Part shown: piece after piece, positions 14,961 through 20,538 of the stretch
How positions within the stretch are numbered: position 1 is the stretch's first letter
How the letters are laid out: each line of letters opens with the position of its first letter
Source of the DNA: a virus
Length of the DNA stretch: 21,225 nt
Virus record (IMG/VR): IMGVR_UViG_3300048814_000012
Location: 1-21,225 of that record
Strand: one strand, 5' to 3'
The notes under the pieces: generated by a model
The model's database searches: none
Told to the model about the DNA's origin: nothing
What the model saw: the letters and a program-made list of their open reading frames with translations, nothing else
Program-made: the position numbers and the translations under genes

Positions 14961-15083
14961 ACTTATGTCAACCTTTAATCCACCATAATCGCACTCTGAC
15001 CTGGGTTTTTTGTCAGATGACCACTATAATCTTCTAAAACACCCTACCTATATATTTATACATATACTAATTAATAGTAGTTA

Positions 15084-15095
15084 TCCTCTAGAGGA
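15084..15095. promoter_or_regulatory. 12-bp palindrome TCCTCTAGAGGA
   Basis: A perfect palindrome in the AT-rich part of the control region, about 85 bases before the -35 of P3. It could be an operator for a dimeric regulator. Confidence 0.4.
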
Positions 15096-15180
15096 AATTA
15101 TTCTGATTTTTAACATTTTTGGCACCTGACCAGCATTTTATCTGTGGTCAATTCTCAGCTGGCACCTCTGACCTGCGGAT

Positions 15181-15224
15181 TTGACAAAAAGCACCGCATC
15201 CGATAGGTTCGTAATTAGAGGAGG
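15181..15224 (+). promoter_or_regulatory. Promoter P3 with conserved leader
   Basis: TTGACA (15181-15186), 17 bases, TAGGTT (15204-15209), then AGAGGAGG ending at 15224. Upstream text CTCTGACCTGCGGAT resembles that before P4. It drives the zinc ribbon and RNA ligase genes. Confidence 0.8.
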
Positions 15225-15234
15225 ATACGTGCCA

Positions 15235-15459
15235 ATGTACGAATGCCCGAACTGCGGAACTACAAAGCCTCATGCGATGAACCAGTGTAAGAGTTGTGGC
15301 TGGCGGACGGCGCCCCGAGTGCGCAGGGTGGCGCCCCGAATGCGCAGGCTGTCGAACTGTCCGAACTGTGGCTTTGACCTTAGACCGAGGAGAGAACGGC
15401 TGTGCGTAGAGCACAATCTGCCTGGTGAATGCCACTACCGTCCACCGCAACACTCCTAA
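15235..15459 (+). CDS. Double zinc-ribbon protein (74 aa)
   Basis: Starts MYECPNCGTTKPHAMNQCKSCGW, one CxxC-CxxC ribbon, and continues to a second half with NCPNCGFDLRP and later Cys near CVEHN and GEC. Between them a basic linker holds an imperfect 21-base tandem repeat encoding APRVRRV/APRMRRL. ATG 15235 lies 10 bases after GAGGAGG; GTG 15229 (4 bases) is possible, and the ORF opens to TTG 15181 inside the promoter. Zinc ribbons with basic linkers often bind nucleic acid; a phage regulator is possible. First gene of the P3 operon. Confidence 0.75.
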   Translation: MYECPNCGTTKPHAMNQCKSCGWRTAPRVRRVAPRMRRLSNCPNCGFDLRPRRERLCVEHNLPGECHYRPPQHS

Positions 15460-15474
15460 CCAGAAAGGACCGCC

Positions 15475-16212
15475 GTGTATAACTTCCCTGATTACCATAA
15501 GATACAAGGGTTGTATAAGCGTAATGATAGGGGCAACTTCATCATTGGTAACTATAGCCTAGACGTATTCCATTATCTTAAGGATGATCTATGGCGCTGG
15601 ACCGAGAAGGTGGATGGTACCAACATACGCATCTACATAGATCCTAAGGTAGAAGCCGTAGGCAGCGATTTCCTTTACGGTGAGCCGGAGATCGCTATCG
15701 GCGGCCACCATGCCAAAAGTCAGATACCTGCGGCATTAGTACAGCATTTGAATGATACCTTTGGAATGCTGCACTTTGATCGCATACAGTCCGCACTCAC
15801 CGGACCAGTAGTGTTGTATGGTGAAGGATACGGAGGTAAGATACAATCAGGACATAGTGTGTATGGATATCCTAAGGAGCAAACGTTCATTCTGTTTGAC
15901 GTATGGGTGCCAGAATATCGCCACCGCTTGGGTGGATATTGGCTGGACTCTGACATTGTACGTGAGATAGCAGATGGGCTTAAGATACCGCACGTTCCTG
16001 CTGCTGTTGTCTGCGGTTCGCCTATTGGCATCGCAACCTTGGAACAGGCAGTGTATGATATACAGTATCACGGTGTACCATCGCAGTTGGGTAGACCTGG
16101 AGCACAGTGTGAGGGTATTGTTGGCACGCCTAAGATACCACTGTTTGATAGAATGGGCCACCGCATCATCACTAAGATAAAGCATAAGGACTTTGACTCT
16201 GCGGGGGTTTGA
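15475..16212 (+). CDS. RNA ligase (Rnl2-like nucleotidyltransferase domain)
   Basis: 245 residues, GTG start at 15475 with AAAGGA upstream. It joins RNA ends or repairs nicked RNA using ATP. The nucleotidyltransferase motifs are in order: TEKVDGTNIRI at 43-53 (motif I, with Lys45 the site of AMP attachment), VVLYGEGYGGKI at 112-122 (motif III), FILFDVWV at 138-145 (IIIa), CEGIVG at 212-217 (IV) and KIKHKDF at 234-240 (V). No long C-terminal domain follows. The stop lies in the -35 of P4. Phage RNA ligases can repair tRNAs cut by host defence; no tRNA or kinase gene is seen in this window. Confidence 0.87.
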   Translation: MYNFPDYHKIQGLYKRNDRGNFIIGNYSLDVFHYLKDDLWRWTEKVDGTNIRIYIDPKVEAVGSDFLYGEPEIAIGGHHAKSQIPAALVQHLNDTFGMLHFDRIQSALTGPVVLYGEGYGGKIQSGHSVYGYPKEQTFILFDVWVPEYRHRLGGYWLDSDIVREIADGLKIPHVPAAVVCGSPIGIATLEQAVYDIQYHGVPSQLGRPGAQCEGIVGTPKIPLFDRMGHRIITKIKHKDFDSAGV

Positions 16213-16252
16213 CAGAGCCGCCGAGGCATGATAGGTTGGAATATAGAGGAGG
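16209..16252 (+). promoter_or_regulatory. Promoter P4 with conserved leader
   Basis: TTGACA (16209-16214), 17 bases, TAGGTT (16232-16237), then AGAGGAGG ending at 16252. Its -35 overlaps the RNA ligase stop codon. It drives the gene at 16260 and probably the long downstream operon. Confidence 0.8.
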
Positions 16253-16259
16253 ACCCGCC

Positions 16260-16571
16260 GTGAATACAGATCCAATCGACGCCCTTTGGGCCAACCCATT
16301 CAGCATCAAAGGTGATACGTCTGCTCAGGACGCTGCGGCCTATCTGGTACTTGAGAAGTACTCAGACGAAACGAAGGCGTTAGCTACCGCCGTAAAAGCC
16401 TTATATTTTGGGGCCTATACACTCCACCAAGAGAATCCTGCCTGTTCACAGTTAGAGCTTTATAAAGGATGTATTGTCACACTAGTGCGAGAAGGTATAA
16501 GCATATATAGTATAGTAGAAGCCAGTAAACTATTGGTCGATGTTTTTGATGCCATACAGGAGGCATCATGA
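16260..16571 (+). CDS. Hypothetical helical protein (103 aa)
   Basis: GTG start at 16260, chosen because GAGGAGG lies 7 bases upstream; the longer frame begins within the promoter. Begins with MNTDPIDALWANPF. Mostly helical, with one Cys in CSQLELYKGC and another nearby. Ends DVFDAIQEAS. No motif recognised. First gene of the P4 operon. Confidence 0.65.
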   Translation: MNTDPIDALWANPFSIKGDTSAQDAAAYLVLEKYSDETKALATAVKALYFGAYTLHQENPACSQLELYKGCIVTLVREGISIYSIVEASKLLVDVFDAIQEAS

Positions 16572-16626
16572 AAAGGTATAGCAAAAATCTCCTCGGGTGC
16601 CGAGCGTGAATGGAGTCAAATAAATA

Positions 16627-16947
16627 ATGGACCTTAACGACCTGATATCTCCTGACACTCCACTAGCAGTATCTGACGATGATGAAGATACTCGGCCAAT
16701 CATGACCGGTATAGATGTTATGAGCTGGTCAAAGCATATAATCAGCAAGGTGGATGAGTCTATAGAGCTGTTAACCAAGCAGTACCGTTGTGCGCCAGAA
16801 GTAGTCCTAGCTCTATACGGTAATGTTGGCGTGTACGCAATAAATATTGCAGAAGCTATACATAGCAAGTTAAAAGCTGAGATTGTGGAATCTCCACCGC
16901 TAGCTGTTTCAGCACGCTATAGAGATCCTAACAGGGGGTACCTGTAA
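16627..16947 (+). CDS. Hypothetical protein (106 aa), acidic N-terminus
   Basis: Begins MDLNDLISPDTPLAVSDDDE, then a helical stretch (SWSKHIISKVDESIELLTKQ) and a hydrophobic section (VVLALYGNVGVYAINIAEAI), probably a soluble amphipathic helix. TAA overlaps the next ATG as TAATG. No family recognised. CACCGCTAG site 6 falls in its SPPLA codons. Confidence 0.6.
   Translation: MDLNDLISPDTPLAVSDDDEDTRPIMTGIDVMSWSKHIISKVDESIELLTKQYRCAPEVVLALYGNVGVYAINIAEAIHSKLKAEIVESPPLAVSARYRDPNRGYL
16895..16903 (+). repeat. CACCGCTAG site 6
   Basis: Within the 106-residue gene; read as CCA-CCG-CTA-G (PPLA), a frame different from sites 7-10. Confidence 0.75.
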
Positions 16948-17261
16948 TGCGGAACGAAGCCGAAGCAGCCATTCTTTGTTATCAGCACGGCATAGGGGAT
17001 GTGCGCACAGAGGACAGCAACCAAGCACTACTTAAGAAAGTGGAACCTGTGATGCGACCTGAGGCGATAGCTCAAGAGATCCTAGCTAGTGAGGACTTTA
17101 TGTGGCTTATGGTGGGTGGCGATGATGTTTGGATTAACTCGCATATCGACGCACTGCGCCCGGCATGGGACGCATACGTAGAGGCAGGCGGCAAGACATA
17201 TGGACATCATATGGATATTTCACGAGAGGAAGATAAAGATGGCACCATTCAAAGTACTTGA
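16947..17261 (+). CDS. Hypothetical protein (104 aa)
   Basis: Begins MRNEAEAAILCYQHGIGDV; the middle contains MRPEAIAQEILASEDFMWL and WINSHIDALRPAW, suggesting a small helical bundle. No motif recognised. It overlaps the next gene by 23 bases. Confidence 0.6.
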   Translation: MRNEAEAAILCYQHGIGDVRTEDSNQALLKKVEPVMRPEAIAQEILASEDFMWLMVGGDDVWINSHIDALRPAWDAYVEAGGKTYGHHMDISREEDKDGTIQST

Positions 17262-17421
17262 AGGAAAGCAGTACCGTTATCGTGATAGTGGCAGAGTGAC
17301 TGTCGCCGCACTGCTGAGCGAACGTGCATTCGTAGCATTCCCCAGGACGGATGGCAAGGTCAAGTATGTATGGGCGAACCTGGCCGATCTGTCCCCTGTA
17401 CGTGGGCGACCCACAAGATGA
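17239..17421 (+). CDS. Small beta-rich protein (60 aa)
   Basis: Start set at ATG 17239 (MAPFKVLEGKQYRY), since GAGGAAG lies 6 bases upstream; the ORF opens 13 codons earlier without a site. Short beta strands and basic residues (RGRPTR tail) resemble a small SH3-like fold, not assigned. Its TGA overlaps the exonuclease ATG in ATGA. Confidence 0.55.
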   Translation: MAPFKVLEGKQYRYRDSGRVTVAALLSERAFVAFPRTDGKVKYVWANLADLSPVRGRPTR

Positions 17422-18212
17422 ACCTCCACCCAGCCATACTACATATAGATATAGAGACATCTCCTAATCTCTGTTGGGTGTGGAATCTATGGGAAGAGAC
17501 AGTACAACTCGAACGCCTCATAGAGGTACAGCGCACACTTAGTTTCGCTGCCAAATGGGATGGCGAGCCAGCTAAGGATATGCAGTTCTATAGCATTCAT
17601 GACTTCGATAAGGGACGGAATACAGTCAAGGCACAAGACCGTATGATAGAGGCCGCTAAGAGCCTGCTCGATGAGGCTGACATAGTGGTGCATTACAATG
17701 GCACCCGGTTCGATATGCCATACCTTAACAGGGAGTTCTATCTTACGAAGCGCACGCCACCCAGCCCATACAAACAAGTGGACCTATACCTCACCGCTAG
17801 AAAGGTATTCAAGTTTCCTTCCAATAAGTTACAGCACATATCCGAGGCGTCCGGTCTAGGCGGTAAGATCTCCAAAGCCGATGGCATTGTGTTCGACCTA
17901 TGGGCTAGGTGCATGGATGGTGACACTGACGCATGGAAGCTAATGCGTAAGTATAACAAACGTGACGTTGTACTAACGGAAGGTGTATATCACCGCATGC
18001 TCCCATGGATTGTGTCTCACCCGAACCTCGGGGCATTCATAGGTGAGCGATGCTGTCCAGCTTGCGGTAGCACACATTTACAAGTACGAGGCTATGCGAT
18101 CCTCAATACAGGACGATACCCGAGGTACCAGTGTATGAACCCACTGTGTGGTAAGTACTCACGAGGTACCAAGAGCGACCAGCGCACGACACTAGTGAAC
18201 ATAGCGACATAG
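17418..18212 (+). CDS. DnaQ-like 3'-5' exonuclease (YprB/RNase H-like) with C-terminal zinc ribbon
   Basis: 264 residues from ATG 17418, which overlaps the previous stop as ATGA. DEDD exonuclease motifs: LHIDIETSP (Asp11, Glu13), VVHYNGTRFDMPYL with Asp99, and KYNKRDVVLTEGVY with Asp183 in motif III. The sequence then ends in a zinc ribbon, CCPACG (212-217) and YQCMNPLCG (237-245). The acidic residues coordinate two metal ions to trim DNA or RNA ends. The zinc ribbon may bind substrate. This exonuclease is separate from the polymerase's own domain at 20538. Site 7 of CACCGCTAG lies in its LTAR codons. Confidence 0.83.
   Translation: MNLHPAILHIDIETSPNLCWVWNLWEETVQLERLIEVQRTLSFAAKWDGEPAKDMQFYSIHDFDKGRNTVKAQDRMIEAAKSLLDEADIVVHYNGTRFDMPYLNREFYLTKRTPPSPYKQVDLYLTARKVFKFPSNKLQHISEASGLGGKISKADGIVFDLWARCMDGDTDAWKLMRKYNKRDVVLTEGVYHRMLPWIVSHPNLGAFIGERCCPACGSTHLQVRGYAILNTGRYPRYQCMNPLCGKYSRGTKSDQRTTLVNIAT
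17792..17800 (+). repeat. CACCGCTAG site 7
   Basis: Within the exonuclease gene, in the YLTAR codons. Confidence 0.75.
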
Positions 18213-18223
18213 ATCGGAGACTA

Positions 18224-18901
18224 ATGACAACCAAGTCCGCACAAGAGTTAGATCCTGTGGTAGCAACGGCACAAGCAGAGGCCATAACAAAGGCCAATCT
18301 CGAAGCTGCTAGAGCTAGCAGGGCCGCTGCCGATAAGACACTACTAGAGATAAAGACTCTCAAGCGCCTTGACGCTGAGCTATATGCTACGGATGCCTAT
18401 AACCTCCGCTATGCTTACGTAGAACCAGTCAATACCAACTCTAGCCTGAAGTGTCAGAATATGCTTTCCCAGTGGCACAGACTCTACCCTACCCGCACTA
18501 TAGAGATTGTCTTTACATCTCCTGGCGGTTCTGTCGTGGATGGCATGGCCTTGTTCGACTACATCAAAGAAATACAGCGTTCCGGTCACACGATAAATAC
18601 TCACGTACTGGGTGTGGCAGCGTCTATGGCTGGCATCTTGTTACAGGTCGGCAACACTCGCAGTATGGCACCCGAGTCCTGGCTCCTTATACACGAGGCT
18701 AGCTTTAGTTCATCCGGTAAGATAGGTGATGTCGAGGACACTACCGAATGGGTTAAGAAAGTATGCGACCGCATCCTCAATATCTTCACCGCTAGGTCTA
18801 CCTGTACCAAGGCATTCATTAAAAAAAATTGGGAGCGCCGAGACTGGTGGGTTAGCGCCGAGGATGCTCTCAAGTATGGCTTCATCGATGAGATCCGATA
18901 G
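18224..18901 (+). CDS. ClpP-like serine protease
   Basis: 225 residues, GGAG before ATG 18224. Residues 1-50 are a helical, Ala-rich extension. The ClpP/crotonase fold follows: FTSPGGSVVDGMAL (97-110, oxyanion region), VLGVAASMAGILL with Ser134 as nucleophile, WLLIHEASF with His157, and RRDWWVSAEDALKYGFIDEI, where Asp207 matches the third catalytic residue. All three appear present. Phage ClpP-like enzymes usually mature heads, but here an S78 protease does that job in the other arm. The role is more likely non-structural or involves host ClpX/ClpC partners. Confidence 0.85.
   Translation: MTTKSAQELDPVVATAQAEAITKANLEAARASRAAADKTLLEIKTLKRLDAELYATDAYNLRYAYVEPVNTNSSLKCQNMLSQWHRLYPTRTIEIVFTSPGGSVVDGMALFDYIKEIQRSGHTINTHVLGVAASMAGILLQVGNTRSMAPESWLLIHEASFSSSGKIGDVEDTTEWVKKVCDRILNIFTARSTCTKAFIKKNWERRDWWVSAEDALKYGFIDEIR
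18787..18795 (+). repeat. CACCGCTAG site 8
   Basis: Within the ClpP-like gene, in the FTAR codons. Confidence 0.75.
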
Positions 18902-18914
18902 AAAGGTACTCCGC

Positions 18915-20027
18915 ATGAGGATAGCTATAGACCTAGATGGTGTGCTATACAACTTCACCGCTAGCCTGTCCGATTACATAGGGCATGCCGTCGGGCAGTG
19001 GTACCCATACCGGCCTAGTTGCTGGGAGTTTTACGAGACAGACTGGGGTATGTCCCTGGCCGAGTATCTGGCATGGTTCGAGCAAGGCGTTAACGCCAGT
19101 TGGATCTTTGTCGTAGGTGCGCCGGCCAAAGGATCTATCGAAGCATTGCACGCCTTGATAGCTAAGGGCCATACTATACACCTAATCACTGACCGCAACG
19201 TGGGCGAGAAGGCTAAGGTTAATACGGCCCTATGGCTTAACGCTTATGGCGTGCCGTACGATACGCTCACTTTCTCCAATGGAAGTAAGGCCAGTCTCAT
19301 CAAGGTAGACCTCGCCGTCGATGACCGGCCTAAGCTGGTTGATGAGTATCGTGCCGCAGGTGTAGAAGCATACTGTATGGGCTTCGATGAGCGCAAGGAT
19401 ATGAAGGCTAATAAGTGGTATATCCCTTATGACTGGGATAACTTCCAGCTCATAGCTGAAGGTACCGAACAACGATACGGAGCTGTTCGGCAGCCAGCAG
19501 ACAATCGAACTCGAGCTCACGTTCCACCCGGAGGCGCTCGGCCGCCTGCTCGCTCGTATCGGCGAACACGATCACAAGATACAAGCATGGCACGCATCGC
19601 CGAGGTGGAGTGCCGGAACGCTAAGCTGGAGTTGCCCTGGACGCCCTCAATGACTAAACAGATACCGATGCCTCTAGTGCGCACCTTTGATACGGGTGCT
19701 ACTCGTGACCTTGATGATACCAAGGACGACCCCGAGGGTTTCTATACGCCTCGTGTCATCCACCGCTTCAATCAGTACATGACCCATAACCGGCACCTTG
19801 CGGATGGTAGTGTCAGAGACTCTGACAACTGGCAGCGGGGTATCCCTCGTGAGGCATATGCGAAGTCCTTATGGCGCCATCACTTGGCCGCATGGACGGA
19901 GCATAGAGCATGGGTAAGTGGAGATTCCGCCTACGATAGGGACCAGCTAGAGGTAGACTTGTGCGGTGTTATCTTCAATGCGCAAGGTATGCTAGACACC
20001 ATACTTAAAGAGAAAGAGTCAGACTAA
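18915..20027 (+). CDS. HAD nucleotidase joined to a MazZ-like (DUF5664) domain; possible frameshifted two-gene region
   Basis: A single open frame of 370 codons from ATG 18915 (GAAAGG 8 bases upstream). Residues 1 to about 182 are a HAD 5'-nucleotidase-like domain: IDLDGV (Asp6, Asp8), HLITDRN (89-95) and LAVDDRPKLV (133-142). Residues about 246-370 match DUF5664/MazZ, a dATP/dGTP diphosphohydrolase family: FDTGATRD, DDTKDD, DNWQRGIP, WRHHLAAW and DLCGVIFNAQ. Between them residues 185-235 read as Arg/Pro-rich junk, while frame 1 (19456-19653) reads as protein, ending TGA in an ATGA overlap with ATG 19650 (MTKQIPMPL). So the natural products may be two proteins. Both enzymes shape nucleotide pools. 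Confidence 0.75.
   Translation: MRIAIDLDGVLYNFTASLSDYIGHAVGQWYPYRPSCWEFYETDWGMSLAEYLAWFEQGVNASWIFVVGAPAKGSIEALHALIAKGHTIHLITDRNVGEKAKVNTALWLNAYGVPYDTLTFSNGSKASLIKVDLAVDDRPKLVDEYRAAGVEAYCMGFDERKDMKANKWYIPYDWDNFQLIAEGTEQRYGAVRQPADNRTRAHVPPGGARPPARSYRRTRSQDTSMARIAEVECRNAKLELPWTPSMTKQIPMPLVRTFDTGATRDLDDTKDDPEGFYTPRVIHRFNQYMTHNRHLADGSVRDSDNWQRGIPREAYAKSLWRHHLAAWTEHRAWVSGDSAYDRDQLEVDLCGVIFNAQGMLDTILKEKESD
18956..18964 (+). repeat. CACCGCTAG site 9
   Basis: Within the HAD domain, in the NFTAS codons just after the catalytic Asp codons. Confidence 0.75.
19456..19653 (+). other. Embedded frame-1 open segment between HAD and MazZ-like domains
   Basis: After a TAG at 19453-19455 this frame is open to TGA 19651-19653 but has no ATG, GTG or TTG. 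From about 19468 to 19590 it reads protein-like (IELELTFHPEALGRLLARIG) with C/G at most third positions, while the long frame there is Arg-rich. It could be reached by a frameshift from the HAD frame, or reflect a sequence indel. Its stop couples to ATG 19650. Confidence 0.45.
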
Positions 20028-20299
20028 TGACAGTAACTAACGATCCTAGTTACGATATTAAGTCTGCTGCTCTGAAGTGGGTACATGAGCTATACGATCA
20101 GGCTAACGCTGCTATACGCTATCTATGTGGAGAAATCGTGTCCTCACAGTTAAAAGAGATGTACTCTATAGAGATCTCTAACGAAGAAGGCCAGGAGATA
20201 TTCAAAGCTGCGCTCATTGATAATACAAATGCCGCACCGTTTCCCACTGATATACTACAGGCGATAGCTAGAGCATTGGGAATAGGAGATGATCTGTAA
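20027..20299 (+). CDS. Hypothetical helical protein (90 aa)
   Basis: ATG 20027 in a TAATG junction. Begins MTVTNDPSYDIKSAALKWVH; the middle is helical (QANAAIRYLCGEIVSSQLKE) and acidic later, ending AIARALGIGDDL. No motif recognised. It is coupled to the MazZ-like gene before and the MazG-like gene after (TAATG), so a nucleotide or replication role is suggested by context only. Confidence 0.6.
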   Translation: MTVTNDPSYDIKSAALKWVHELYDQANAAIRYLCGEIVSSQLKEMYSIEISNEEGQEIFKAALIDNTNAAPFPTDILQAIARALGIGDDL

Positions 20300-20538
20300 T
20301 GACAGACACCACGCATTTAGCAGAGGAGTTAATACAGACGGCTGCGGTAGTTGTAGCGTGGCTTGAAAAGCTGGGCTATACGCAGAATGCTGCGCTTACG
20401 GATATCCGGCACGAGAGATTTGCTCAGGATGAAAAGTGGGGCAATCAGGCGCACAAGCCGAATGGTACATGGCTCGCCATATTGGGCGAGGAGTATGGAG
20501 AAGTGGCAAAGGAACTGCTAGAAGGTGGGCACATTTAA
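20299..20538 (+). CDS. MazG-like protein, apparently rearranged (79 aa)
   Basis: Residues 34-75 match the start of phage MazG-like NTP pyrophosphatases: IRHERFAQDEKWGNQ, then TWLAILGEEYGEVAKELLEG with the metal-binding EExxE (Glu64, Glu65, Glu68). Residues 8-24, AEELIQTAAVVVAWLEK, match the last helix of the same family, which normally comes after the EExxE helix. So the order of the parts appears swapped. Length is short for the family (usually about 110). TAA overlaps the polymerase ATG. These enzymes hydrolyse NTPs or dNTPs to monophosphates; activity here is uncertain. Confidence 0.68.
   Translation: MTDTTHLAEELIQTAAVVVAWLEKLGYTQNAALTDIRHERFAQDEKWGNQAHKPNGTWLAILGEEYGEVAKELLEGGHI

Larger units (their letters stand above)
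14613..15180. other. Divergent control region without genes
   Basis: About 570 bases between the opposed promoters P2 and P3. It holds a CACCGCTAG site, the 137-bp tandem duplication, an imperfect hairpin TCTGAC/GTCAGA (14995-15017) before an AT-rich stretch (about 15020-15120), and GACCA/TGGTC arms (15128-15149). Direct repeats of GGCACCT occur near 15121 and 15161. Short ORFs in the duplication have no ribosome sites and are not genes. Operators and an origin are the likely contents. Confidence 0.7.

Noticed and set aside
14761-14988. Two short plus-strand ORFs of 71-75 codons
   Set aside because: They lie in the 137-bp tandem duplication, have no ribosome site, and their repeated text follows the DNA repeat.
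15148-15507. Minus-strand ORF over the zinc ribbon
   Set aside because: Shadow of the plus-strand Cys-pair gene, which has a promoter and strong ribosome site.
16568-16609. 13-codon ORF overlapping the stop at 16571, with a CTCGG/CCGAG hairpin inside
   Set aside because: ATGA overlap is suggestive, but there is no protein-like pattern; more likely the hairpin is a minor RNA structure.
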